Below, one piece after another: positions 1 through 7,527 of a stretch of 20,560 nucleotides of DNA. Position 1 is the stretch's first letter; the number at the start of each line of letters is the position of its first letter. This stretch comes from DASUZB01 sp036377075 (GTDB lineage Bacteria > Actinomycetota > CALGFH01): positions 1 to 20,560 of the forward strand of contig DASUZB010000214.1 in assembly GCA_036377075.1 (NCBI GenBank), written 5' to 3'. Made by a program: the position numbers and the translations under genes. A model generated the notes under the pieces. That model did not search any database, was not told the origin of the DNA, and saw only the letters and a list, made by a program, of their open reading frames with translations.

Positions 1-1507
1 CGGTGTTGACGTCCACGCCGACCGCGTTGACGCAGTCCTCCACCACCGCGTCGAGGGAGCGGGCCAGCTTGGCCTCGGCGAGGTCGTGCTGGTACTGGCC
101 GACCCCGATCGACCTCGGGTCGATCTTGACGAGCTCGGCCAACGGGTCCTGCAGCCGACGCGCGATCGACACCGCGCCGCGCAGCGACACGTCCAGCCCC
201 GGCAGCTCCTCGGCGGCGTAGGCGGAGGCGGAGTAGACCGAGGCGCCGGCCTCGGACACCACCACCTTGGTGAGCTTGCGGGCCGGCCCTCGCGCGAGCA
301 GCTCGCCGGCCAGCTTGTCGGTCTCGCGTGAGGCGGTGCCGTTGCCGATCGCGACCAGCTCGACGCCGTGCTCGCCGGCGAGGCGCGCGAGCACGGCCAG
401 CGCCTCGTCCCAGCGCCGCTGGGGCTGGTGCGGGTGGACCGTCGCGGTCGCCACCACCTTGCCGGTCGCGTCGACCACGGCGACCTTCACCCCGGTGCGG
501 TAGCCGGGGTCGAGGCCCATGGTGGGGCGGGCGCCGGCCGGGGCGGCGAGCAGCAGGTCACGGAGGTTGGCGGCGAACACCCGCACCGCCTCGTCCTCGG
601 CGGCCTGCCACAGGCGCGACCGCAGGTCGATGCCGAGGTGGACGAGGATGCGCGTGCGCCAGGCCCAGTGCACCGTCTCCAGCAGCCAGGCGTCCCCCGG
701 GCGGCCGCGGTCGGCGACCCCGAAGCGCTGCGCGACCTGGCGCTCGTAGGCGTTCAGCCCCGCCTCCACCTGGTCGTCGGGGTCGAAGGTGAGGTCGAGG
801 ACCTGCTCGGCCTCGCCACGGAAGATCGCCAGCACCCGGTGCGACGGCAGCCGGGTGAACGGCTCCGAGGCGTCGAAGTAGTCGGCGAACTTCGCGCCGT
901 CCTGCTGCCTGCCGTCGCGCACGCGCGAGACCAGGCGGCCGTGCGACCACATCCGCTCGCGCAGCGCGCCGATCAGGTCGGCGTCCTCGGCGAAGCGCTC
1001 GGCGAGGATCGCCCGGGCGCCGTCCAGTGCCGCCGCCGCGTCGGCGACGCCCTTGCCGGGGTCGGCGAAGGCGGCCGCCGCCGCCCCCGGCTCGCGCGAC
1101 GGGTCGGCGAGCAGCTCGTCGGCGAGCGGTTCGAGCCCGGCCTCCCTGGCGAGCTGCGCCTTGGTGCGGCGCTTGGGCCGGTAGGGCAGGTAGATGTCCT
1201 CGAGCCGCGCCTTGGAGTCGGCCTCCGCGATGCGCGCCTCGAGCTCGTCGTCGAGCTTGCCCTGGGCACGGATCGAGTCGAGGACCGCCGCGCGCCGCCC
1301 CTCCAGCTCGCGCAGGTAGCGCAGCCGTTCCTCGAGCGTGCGCAGCTGGGCGTCGTCGAGGGCACCGGTCGCCTCCTTGCGGTAGCGGGCGACGAACGGC
1401 ACGGTCGCGCCGCCGTCGAGCAGCTCCACCGCCGCCGCGACCTGGCGCTCCCCGACGCCGAGCTCCTCGGCGATGCGTCGCTGCACCGGGATCGTCATGG
1501 CGTGCAT
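1..1507 (-). CDS. tex: Tex family RNA-binding transcription accessory protein, partial (C-terminus outside window)
   Basis: Tex is a cytoplasmic nucleic-acid-binding protein linked to transcription, with an N-terminal helical region, a YqgF/RNase H-like domain, helix-hairpin-helix motifs and a C-terminal S1 domain. About 500 of the usual 750-800 residues are present. The frame shows the family N-terminus (IAEELGVGERQVAAAVELL, then PFVARYRKEATGALDD), the YqgF-like region (GLDPGYRTGVKVAVVD) and the signature stretch SIARRLQDPLAELVKIDP followed by SIGVGQYQHDL. It stops at the edge just after VGVDVNT, where the helix-hairpin-helix and S1 regions should follow. Starts are ATG at 1507 or in-frame ATG at 1498; neither has a clear Shine-Dalgarno, and the second (MTIPVQRRIAEELG) fits family starts better. 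The gene lies 33 nt downstream of a same-strand small gene and may be read through from it. Confidence 0.95.
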   Translation of the reverse strand, partial: MHAMTIPVQRRIAEELGVGERQVAAAVELLDGGATVPFVARYRKEATGALDDAQLRTLEERLRYLRELEGRRAAVLDSIRAQGKLDDELEARIAEADSKARLEDIYLPYRPKRRTKAQLAREAGLEPLADELLADPSREPGAAAAAFADPGKGVADAAAALDGARAILAERFAEDADLIGALRERMWSHGRLVSRVRDGRQQDGAKFADYFDASEPFTRLPSHRVLAIFRGEAEQVLDLTFDPDDQVEAGLNAYERQVAQRFGVADRGRPGDAWLLETVHWAWRTRILVHLGIDLRSRLWQAAEDEAVRVFAANLRDLLLAAPAGARPTMGLDPGYRTGVKVAVVDATGKVVATATVHPHQPQRRWDEALAVLARLAGEHGVELVAIGNGTASRETDKLAGELLARGPARKLTKVVVSEAGASVYSASAYAAEELPGLDVSLRGAVSIARRLQDPLAELVKIDPRSIGVGQYQHDLAEAKLARSLDAVVEDCVNAVGVDVNT

Positions 1508-1540
1508 TGTGTAGCACGCGCGGGGGAGGCGTGCGGCAGG

Positions 1541-1843
1541 TCAGTCGGCGCTGCCGTTGCGGGTGGCCTCGCGGATGCGGGACTCCCACATGTGGGCGGC
1601 CTCGGAGACGACCTGGTCGGCGAAGAGGAACGGGGCCGCCGCCGGGGCCTCCTCGCGGCGCTGCACCAGCTGGCGGACGATGTCGGCGAAGCCGGTCAGG
1701 ACGGTGCGCAGCAGCTCCTCGCAGATCGGCGCGGGCGCGCCGCGGATGGCCCTGGCGACCTCGCCGAGGTGCCACTCGACCTCGGCGGAGACCGAGGCCA
1801 TGGCGTCCGCCCGCCCGTTGGTCATCTCGCCCGGCTCGCTCAT
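1541..1843 (-). CDS. Conserved-looking hypothetical protein, 100 aa
   Basis: I do not recognise this family. It is a 100-residue, acidic, probably all-helical soluble protein with no signal peptide or membrane segment. It reads MSEPGEMTNGRADAMASV, then amphipathic stretches (VEWHLGEVARAIRG, ICEELLRTVLTGFADIVRQL), and ends SRIREATRNGSAD. The ATG at 1843 has a GGAAGG Shine-Dalgarno about 7 nt upstream; in-frame ATGs at 1825 and 1801 are weaker alternatives. A good promoter (TTGACA, 16 nt, TAGTCT) lies at 1893-1920, so it is probably expressed independently of the TetR gene upstream. It is followed after 33 nt by tex on the same strand, possibly in one transcript. The codon pattern matches its neighbours. 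Confidence 0.75.
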   Translation of the reverse strand: MSEPGEMTNGRADAMASVSAEVEWHLGEVARAIRGAPAPICEELLRTVLTGFADIVRQLVQRREEAPAAAPFLFADQVVSEAAHMWESRIREATRNGSAD

Positions 1844-1892
1844 CGGCCGCCTTCCAGGAGTTGCGTACTTCCGTGTTTACCACTCCGTGGAC

Positions 1893-1920
1893 AGACTACG
1901 CAGCGCCGATCGGCTGTCAA
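1893..1920 (-). promoter_or_regulatory. Promoter for the 100-aa hypothetical gene, with a palindrome in the spacer
   Basis: Read on the minus strand there is a perfect -35 TTGACA (1915-1920), a 16-nt spacer and a -10 TAGTCT (1893-1898), ending 49 nt upstream of the ATG at 1843. The spacer contains the perfect palindrome GCCGATCGGC (1905-1914) directly against the -35 box, a possible operator half. The assignment is based on sequence match only. Confidence 0.6.
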
Positions 1921-1948
1921 GTCGTGCGAACTGCGGGCTTGCGCCGCG

Positions 1949-2656
1949 TCAGCGCAGGAAGGCGGCGGCCTGCGGCAGCCCGAACAGGGCCAGCTCCACG
2001 TAGGCCGCGATCGGCTCCAGCTCGGCCAGCTCGTTCACCCGCCCGGCACGCATCCAGCGGATGACCAGGTCGTCGACTGCCGCGACGGCGGCGCGGAAGA
2101 CCTCCTCCGGCAGCTTGGGGAGGTCCTCCTGGCGCTCGCGGAAGCGGTCGTAGAGGTGCGCCAGCAGCCTGGCGTAGCCGTCCACGATCTGGTCGCGGAT
2201 CGCCAGGGCGCGGAGCCCGGCGGCGGGCACCTCCAGCAGGAAGGCGCGCGCCGACGCCGGGAAGGCGGTCAGCTCCGCCAGGTAGGCGCGCACGTTGCGG
2301 CGGAGCTGCTCGACCGGGTCGCTGGCCGATCGCACCGCCTCGATCACCTTGAGGTACTGCGCCTGCCCGCCCTTCTGGAAGGCGATCAGGAAGCAGTCCT
2401 CCTTGTCCTTGAACTGCTCGTAGAAGGTGGTGCGGGACACGCCGGCGCGGCCGATCACGTCGGCGACGGTGGTGGCCACGTAGCCCTTCTCGGCGACCAC
2501 CTCGACCAGCGCGCGCAGCATGCGGGTGCGCTGCGAGCGCACCACCACGTCGCGCGGGAGGCCGTGCGGCCCGCGCGGCAGCGAGCTCGGCGGCTCGGCG
2601 GTCTCGGTGGCCGAGCCCGCCGCCTCCGGCGGCACCTCGAACCCTGGCGACTCCAT
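1949..2656 (-). CDS. TetR/AcrR family transcriptional regulator
   Basis: This is a DNA-binding regulator of 235 aa, slightly long for TetR because of a ~35-residue Ala/Pro/Glu-rich N-terminal extension. The helix-turn-helix is at about residues 45-85: MLRALVEVVAEKGYVATTVA, then DVIGRAGVSRTTFYEQFKDK. This is a classic TetR pattern with the FYEQF recognition-helix end. The remainder is an all-helical ligand and dimerisation domain with no identifiable ligand. ATG 2656 lies 33 nt after the stop of the solute-binding/vWA gene on the same strand, so co-transcription is likely. A TAGGCT -10-like box only 7 nt before the ATG (2664-2669) would also allow a leaderless transcript. The target is unknown; the upstream gene is the simplest guess. 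Confidence 0.92.
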   Translation of the reverse strand: MESPGFEVPPEAAGSATETAEPPSSLPRGPHGLPRDVVVRSQRTRMLRALVEVVAEKGYVATTVADVIGRAGVSRTTFYEQFKDKEDCFLIAFQKGGQAQYLKVIEAVRSASDPVEQLRRNVRAYLAELTAFPASARAFLLEVPAAGLRALAIRDQIVDGYARLLAHLYDRFRERQEDLPKLPEEVFRAAVAAVDDLVIRWMRAGRVNELAELEPIAAYVELALFGLPQAAAFLR

Positions 2657-2663
2657 GACGCCC

Positions 2664-2669
2664 AGCCTA
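2664..2669 (-). promoter_or_regulatory. Possible leaderless -10 box for the TetR gene
   Basis: The minus-strand hexamer TAGGCT fits TANNNT and ends exactly 7 nt before ATG 2656, the usual geometry for leaderless actinobacterial transcripts. No good Shine-Dalgarno is visible in those 7 nt. The -35 candidate (TGAGCC) is poor, so this is tentative. Confidence 0.3.
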
Positions 2670-2689
2670 CACAGGGGTGGCAGGCCGGC

Positions 2690-4543
2690 TCAGAAGCGCG
2701 ACAGCGCCTCGATGAACGCCTTCTGGATGTCCCTCGGGTCGCGCACCTCGATGGCGACGCCGGCCGAGGCGCCGGCGATCTTCTGCAGGGCCTGCTGGTC
2801 GGCCTCCGGGCCGTAGCCGATCGCCACGATGTGCACCACCTGCTTGCCCTGGGTGTGCAGCTTGGCGATGAGCTGGTCGAGGTTGAGGCCCCCGCCCGGG
2901 TCGTCGTTGTGGCCGTCGGTGATCAGGATCACCGCGTTGAGGCGCTCGGGCTTGTACTGCGTGTGCATGTACTGCACCGCCGCCCAGGTGCTGTCGTACA
3001 GCCCCGTGTCCCCGTGGCTCGGCTGCAGCTTGGTCACGAACTCGGTGATCGTGTCCCGCCGGGTCCGGCCGCTGGGCAGCACCTCGCCCATCGGCCCCAT
3101 CGGCAGGAACTGCTTGTAGTCCTTGTTGCCGTCGAGGTTGGTGGAGAAGATCCACTGGGCGAAGGTGCCCTCGTCGCTCAGCAGCGGCAGCGCCCCGAGG
3201 GCGGCGCGCTTGGCCAGGTCCATGCGCGTCGCGTTGGTGCCGGGGACCAGCTCCCGCATCGACCCCGAGACGTCGATCAGGGAGACGAGGTTGCCCTTCC
3301 TGCGGTTCTGCGAATAGCCCTTGACCAGCGCCGCGATCACGGTCGGCTCGGGCGTGGACAGGGCGTTGAGCTTCTGCCCGCCGAGCAGGCCGTTCTGCTG
3401 GGTGGCGAGCGGTCCCGCCTCGCCCTTGTGGTTGCGGAAGCCGGCCTGCTGGAACTTGGCCTGCCGCTCGGGATCCTGCAGGTACTCGAGGAAGCCGCCG
3501 GCCGCGACCCGCTTGGCGTCGTCCACCCAGGGGGCGTTGAGCACGACGTAGGGGTGGTCGGCCAGCACGGTGCCGTCGGAGGGGTAGACGGCGACCAGCG
3601 GCACCCGCGGCTTGGGCTGGTTCCCGTCGGCGTTGGGGTCGCCGGCGGGGTTGCCCTGGTTGTAGTCGAGCACCGACTTCTCCTCGACCGCCAGGGCGGA
3701 GAACACCAGCGGGACCGACTTGGGGTTCTGCTGGTCGGCCTGCTGCAGCTTGCTGAGCAGCTCGGCGCTGGACTGGGCGCGCTCCTTCACCCCTCGGTCG
3801 AAGCCGAGCAGCGCCCGCTGGACCAGCTCGTTGCGCAGCACCGAGACGCTCAGCGGGGTGGGCTTGTGGTAGACGAACTGGGCGGCCGCGTAGGCCGAGC
3901 CGACCAGCGTCCCCAGCCCGGCGGTGGACACGAAGGGGTCGCTGGTGCCCATGCGGAAGTCGCCGAGCTGCGGCTTGCCGGCCGCGGCCCAGCCCTTCAG
4001 GGCCAGGCCGTACGTCTGCACCCAGGTGGGTTGTCGGTTGGGCCAGCCGAGCCCCTGGGCGATGGGACGGGGCATGGCGATGACCACCGGCGAGGTCGCC
4101 ACCCAGGGGAGCTCCGGCGGGATGATGTTGGGGCGGTGGTTGAGCGCCCGCTGCGCCTGCAGCAGCCCGACCCACTCGGTGGAGCTGGGCGACCACACCT
4201 CCGGCCTGGGCCCGTCGACCGGGCTGTTCCAGTCGTGGACCAATGCCGCGCCGGCCGCGGCGGACTCCTTGGAGGTGACGTTGATGCTGACGCAGCGCTC
4301 GTCCACGGTCGGCTTGGTGCCCGTGTACTCGGCGGCGAGCTGCTGCATCAGGGGGAACTTGTCGGGCGACGATGCCACGGTGACGGTGACGCAGTCCCGG
4401 CCGGGGGTGGCCTGGCCGAGGCGGCCCTCGGCGCCGAACAGGAACCGGGTCGCCAACACCACCACGAGCACGATGGCGGCGATGCCGGCGTAGAGGTACG
4501 GGCTGGGGCCGCGTCGCGGCCTGGTAACATGGCGACCTTCCAC
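2690..4543 (-). CDS. Membrane-anchored solute-binding domain fused to a vWA domain
   Basis: This 617-aa extracytoplasmic protein starts with a short basic cytoplasmic tail and one transmembrane helix (about residues 17-37, IAAIVLVVVLATRFLFG). A periplasmic-binding-protein-like region follows (about 50-400), resembling ABC-type substrate-binding proteins (CVTVTVASSPDKFPLMQQLA, VVIAMPRPIAQGLGWP). A C-terminal von Willebrand A domain (about 418-610) has a complete metal-ion-dependent adhesion site: D424, S426 and S428 in DVSGSM, T513 in GDTGLYDS and D543 in ITDGHND. The first codon is GTG 4543, with GAGGA about 7 nt upstream; an ATG at 4530 is in another frame. The substrate and any partner are unknown. 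No permease or ATPase gene is adjacent, so classical import is unlikely; surface sensing or adhesion is inference. The TetR gene follows after 33 nt. Confidence 0.9.
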   Translation of the reverse strand: MEGRHVTRPRRGPSPYLYAGIAAIVLVVVLATRFLFGAEGRLGQATPGRDCVTVTVASSPDKFPLMQQLAAEYTGTKPTVDERCVSINVTSKESAAAGAALVHDWNSPVDGPRPEVWSPSSTEWVGLLQAQRALNHRPNIIPPELPWVATSPVVIAMPRPIAQGLGWPNRQPTWVQTYGLALKGWAAAGKPQLGDFRMGTSDPFVSTAGLGTLVGSAYAAAQFVYHKPTPLSVSVLRNELVQRALLGFDRGVKERAQSSAELLSKLQQADQQNPKSVPLVFSALAVEEKSVLDYNQGNPAGDPNADGNQPKPRVPLVAVYPSDGTVLADHPYVVLNAPWVDDAKRVAAGGFLEYLQDPERQAKFQQAGFRNHKGEAGPLATQQNGLLGGQKLNALSTPEPTVIAALVKGYSQNRRKGNLVSLIDVSGSMRELVPGTNATRMDLAKRAALGALPLLSDEGTFAQWIFSTNLDGNKDYKQFLPMGPMGEVLPSGRTRRDTITEFVTKLQPSHGDTGLYDSTWAAVQYMHTQYKPERLNAVILITDGHNDDPGGGLNLDQLIAKLHTQGKQVVHIVAIGYGPEADQQALQKIAGASAGVAIEVRDPRDIQKAFIEALSRF

Positions 4544-5190
4544 TACACCGTCCTCACCGTCAGGTCGGACAGGGCAGCGCCGGACGCGCCCTGCCGAGCT
4601 CCATTACGGCCGTGGGGGACGAGGCCCTGGTCTGGACGTCGCTGGGGGAGCGCGCAACGCTCGGCAAATCCACGCCGACCAGCATAACCACGTCGACGGC
4701 CGTTCGTCATGGGCGGGTTTCGGATAGTCCCGCCGGGTGATCACGGAACACCTTCATGGGCTAGGTATACCTGTCTGTCCGTCCATGTCCAGGGCGACCG
4801 GTGGGGGTCGTGCCGGCCGCCCTGGACGTGGTCCCCTGCCATTGTTCATTTCCGCGATATAGCCTTCTCTGGCCATTGCGGTTATGGTCGCGAGAATTAC
4901 TGATTCGCGAGGTTTTGTACCATAGGTGTTTACCATTGGGGCAGTCAAGGGCCTCTTCGAAGTGCGGAAGAGCCGTGCATATCGCCCATGCCCGCCGCAT
5001 TTCCGTCCCCCTCCAGATCCCGAGTTCCGCCCGCCCGGAGCGGGTGGTAGCGTGCCCGCAGGCGACCCGTCACGGGCACGTTGGCGGCGGTCGCGCCATG
5101 GGTGGTGGACAGATAGTGGTTGGTACCTGGCCAGGGCTGCTGAACCGGTAGCGGGCTCCAGGCTTGCGTCAGGGCTGGGGGGACCGGGCG
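4544..5190. other. Long non-coding gap between divergent genes
   Basis: This stretch of 647 nt separates the starts of the vWA gene and the MASE1 gene. I see no convincing gene: short frames here lack family motifs, and those I read look like chance translations. Part of it, about 4850-4990, is clearly less GC-rich than its surroundings. It holds the perfect palindrome AGGTATACCT (4763-4772), two TCGCGA sites 17 bp apart (4888-4893 and 4905-4910) and two TACCAT hexamers 13 bp apart (4918-4923 and 4931-4936). These look regulatory, but no promoter here is strong enough to call. Confidence 0.5.
4763..4772. repeat. Perfect 10-bp palindrome AGGTATACCT
   Basis: AGGTATACCT equals its own reverse complement and lies in the regulatory gap, 220 bp upstream of the vWA gene start. 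It could be an operator for a dimeric regulator; no specific protein can be assigned. Confidence 0.35.
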
Positions 5191-6933
5191 ATGCCCGAGG
5201 GTCCAGCAGGCAACCTCACCGTCCGGCGGTGGACGGGCATGCTCACCGAGACGGTGGTGCTCGCCGCGGCGTACGTGGCCGCCGCGAAGGCGGCCTTCTG
5301 GCTCGGCTTCGTGCACACCAGCATCGCGCCGGTGTGGCCGCCGAGCGGGATCGCGCTCGCCGCCGTGCTGCTGCGCGGCAACCGGGCGGCTCCCGGCGTC
5401 TTCCTCGGGGCGTTCGCGTTCAACGCGTCGACCCCGGTGCCGCTCTGGGTGGCGGCGGCGATCGCGACCGGCAACACCATCGAGGCCGTCACCGGCGGCT
5501 GGCTGCTGCGCCGCGCCGGCTTCCGCCGCGCCATCGACCGGGTCCGCGACGCCCTCGCCCTGGCGGGGCCGGCCGCGCTGCTGAGCACGGCGGTCAGCGC
5601 CAGCATCGGCGTCGCGATCCTGTGGCTGAGCGGCGCCGAGTCCGGCGGTGACCTGCGGACCGCCTGGGCGGTCTGGTGGCTGGGCGACGCCTCCGGCATG
5701 CTGACCGTCGCGCCGCTGCTGCTGCTCGCCGCCGGCTGGCGCCGCTGGCGCCCGCCCGAGCCGGTCAGGGTGCTCGAGGCCGTGGCGCTGGCGACGACCC
5801 TCGTGGTGGTCTGCAGCGTCGGCCTCACCGACCGGGTGGCGCGGCCTTTCTTGGTCTTCCCGGTGCTGGTGTGGGCGGCGATCCGCTTCCGCCAGGCCGG
5901 CGCGGCGGTCGCCAGCCTGGTGGTCTCGGCGGTGCTGGTGTGGCTGACGGCGCACGGCCACGGGCCGTTCGTCGAGTCGACCCAGACCCAGAGCTTCCTG
6001 CTCACCCAGACGTCCGCCGCGGCGGTCATGGCGACCGGCCTGATCCTGGCCGCGCTGACGGTGGAGCGGGAGCGGGCCGGCCGCACGCTGGGGGAGCGCG
6101 ACCTGCAGCTGGCCGAGGCGCACGCCCAGGCCGAGCCGTCCCGCCGGCTGCAGAGCGGGCTGCTGCCGGTGCTCTCGCTGGGCGACTCGGGGCTGGAGCT
6201 GCGCACCCGCTACCAGCCCGGGCAGGAGCGGGCGCTGCTCGGCGCGGACTTCTACGACGCCCTCGAGCTCGCCGACGGCACCGTCGCCACGCTGATCGGC
6301 GACGTCGCCGGGCACGGCCCCGACGAGGCGGCGGTGGGCGTCGCCCTGCGGGCCGCCTGGCAGGGGCTGGTCCTCTCCGGCCACGGGCCCGACGCGGTGC
6401 TCGGCGGGCTGGACCGGGTGCTGGCCTACAACCGGCCCTCGGAGGAGATGTTCACCACCGTCCTCTGCACCTGGATCAGCCCCGACCGCAGCCGGGTCAC
6501 GCTCGCGTCCGCCGGCCACCCGCCGCCGCTGCTGCTCGCGGCCGGGCGGGTGCGGGTCGAGGAGGTGCCGGGCGGCCCCGCCCTCGGCATCCACGACGAC
6601 GGCTACGCGTGGGAGTCCAAGACGCTCGAGGTCGGCGCCGACTGGACGCTGCTGTGCTACACCGACGGGCTGGTCGAAGGGCACCAGTCACCCGGCTCGG
6701 TGGAGCGCTTCGGGATCGGGGCGCTGGTCGAGGCGGTCGCGGGCCTGCTCGCCTCCGGCGACGGGCTGGACGCCGTGCTCGACGGCCTGCTGGCGGCCGT
6801 GCACGGCGCCAACGGCGGCGACCTCTCCGACGACGTCGCCATCCTGTGCTGCTCGCCGTCACCGACCGCGGCCTGGCCCGGGCTGCTCGCCACCGCCGGC
6901 GGCGGGCAGGCGGCCGCGGCGACCCCCCGCTAG
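5191..6933 (+). CDS. MASE1 membrane sensor fused to SpoIIE-type PP2C serine/threonine phosphatase
   Basis: This 580-aa protein joins an integral-membrane sensor to a cytoplasmic phosphatase. Residues 1 to about 290 are a multi-helix MASE1-like region (TETVVLAAAYVAAAKAAFWL, then VWPPSGIALAAVLL, GNTIEAVTGGWLLRRAGF and WWLGDASGMLTVAPLLLL). A short charged helical linker (ERERAGRTLGERDLQLAEAH) leads into a SpoIIE/PP2C domain, about 320-570. Its metal-binding acidic motifs are intact: LGADFYD, IGDVAGHG, CYTDGLVE and LSDDVAIL, so it should be active. Enzymes of this type usually dephosphorylate anti-sigma-factor antagonists; no such partner is in the window. ATG 5191 follows GGGGGA at 8 nt and is preferred over an upstream TTG at 5164. 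Its TAG overlaps the stop of the convergent small gene. Confidence 0.93.
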   Translation: MPEGPAGNLTVRRWTGMLTETVVLAAAYVAAAKAAFWLGFVHTSIAPVWPPSGIALAAVLLRGNRAAPGVFLGAFAFNASTPVPLWVAAAIATGNTIEAVTGGWLLRRAGFRRAIDRVRDALALAGPAALLSTAVSASIGVAILWLSGAESGGDLRTAWAVWWLGDASGMLTVAPLLLLAAGWRRWRPPEPVRVLEAVALATTLVVVCSVGLTDRVARPFLVFPVLVWAAIRFRQAGAAVASLVVSAVLVWLTAHGHGPFVESTQTQSFLLTQTSAAAVMATGLILAALTVERERAGRTLGERDLQLAEAHAQAEPSRRLQSGLLPVLSLGDSGLELRTRYQPGQERALLGADFYDALELADGTVATLIGDVAGHGPDEAAVGVALRAAWQGLVLSGHGPDAVLGGLDRVLAYNRPSEEMFTTVLCTWISPDRSRVTLASAGHPPPLLLAAGRVRVEEVPGGPALGIHDDGYAWESKTLEVGADWTLLCYTDGLVEGHQSPGSVERFGIGALVEAVAGLLASGDGLDAVLDGLLAAVHGANGGDLSDDVAILCCSPSPTAAWPGLLATAGGGQAAAATPR

Positions 6934-7208
6934 AGCTTGTCGTAGTCGGTGTTGGCGATGCACTCCACCACCTGGTCGTCGTCGAAGTCCTGCGAGCCGG
7001 GCACGGTCGGCACGTAGCCGACCAGCACGCCGTCCTGCAGCACCTGCGCCTCCAGGCCGGCGGCCCCGTCGGTGTCCCAGACCGCCTCGCGGCCGTCGGG
7101 GATCACCACGCGGATGCCGAACTGGAACACCCCGGCGCGCGCCACGTGGGCGAGCACCCGGCGCTGCCGCAGCCGTTCGACGAGCTGGACGACCCGTTCC
7201 TCGTTCAC
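6930..7208 (-). CDS. Hypothetical protein, 92 aa
   Basis: I do not recognise this family. The protein is small, acidic toward its C-terminus and predicted soluble. It reads as an N-terminal helix (ERVVQLVERLRQRRVLAHVA) followed by a beta-rich stretch (GVFQFGIRVVIPDGREAVWD, then QVLQDGVLVGYVPTVPGSQD) and a tail ending CIANTDYDKL. The first codon is GTG 7208, with a very good AAAGGAG Shine-Dalgarno 6 nt upstream, which supports real translation. The stop codon lies in a CTAG tetranucleotide shared with the convergent MASE1-phosphatase gene. The region upstream carries two ~70-bp tandem repeats that may be part of its leader. Confidence 0.75.
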   Translation of the reverse strand: MNEERVVQLVERLRQRRVLAHVARAGVFQFGIRVVIPDGREAVWDTDGAAGLEAQVLQDGVLVGYVPTVPGSQDFDDDQVVECIANTDYDKL

Positions 7209-7527
7209 GCTTCGCTCCTTTACAGAAACGGTCGGTGGGCCTGCGCCGCTTCGTGCGCTGGCTTCCCCCGTCGCTCCGTCGTCGCCAGGGGCTCCTCCCT
7301 CGCTCCTGAAGTCCAGCCAGCGCGCGGCTCCGGCCCACCTCCCTAAACCCAGTGCCTGGGGCTCCTTCGTCGCTCCTCGGTCGGTCCAGCGCGCGGCTAT
7401 GGCCCGCCTCCCTAAACCTCGAGAACCTTGGCACAGGAAAGCCGCTCCGGCATGAAGCGGGCGTAAGCGCGGCGGGGTAGGCTCCGCCTGCCGTGCGGCC
7501 GGGCCCAGGCGCCGCCCGCCGACGAGA
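7209..7527. other. Non-coding region with tandem repeats between divergent genes
   Basis: No credible gene is visible. A minus-strand open frame crosses the region, but its repeats (GFREVGRSRAL against RFREAGHSRAL) simply mirror the DNA repeat at 7288-7426, and it runs into the 92-aa gene in another frame. The part next to the 92-aa gene (7222-7287) contains further GGAGCGA-like pieces resembling a degenerate third repeat. The remainder (7427-7527) is GC-rich without clear signals. Confidence 0.5.
7288..7426. repeat. Two imperfect ~70-bp tandem intergenic repeats
   Basis: Unit 1 (7288-7357) and unit 2 (7358-7426) align over nearly their full length. Both start GGGGCTCCT, share CAGCGCGCGGCT and end with CCTCCCTAAAC before a variable tail. 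On the minus strand each unit begins GTTTAGGGAGG and contains AGCCGCGCGCTGG and GGAGCGA. One base of length difference and several substitutions separate them. This looks like a dispersed intergenic repeat family rather than a gene; its spread in the genome cannot be judged from one window. Confidence 0.7.

Noticed and set aside
368..4687. A 1439-aa plus-strand open frame across the left end
   Set aside because: It runs antisense to tex, the TetR gene and the vWA gene, has no family motifs and its composition (long H, R, G, V runs) is that of a shadow frame in GC-rich DNA.
1873..4935. Shared 10-mer GTGTTTACCA at 1873-1882 and 4926-4935
   Set aside because: It is low in GC for this genome and both copies are intergenic, but the match does not extend on either side and two copies in 20 kb can be chance.
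4761..5151. Small open frames in the gap between the vWA and MASE1 genes
   Set aside because: Several overlapping frames exist on both strands; none has a good ribosome binding site together with protein-like composition.
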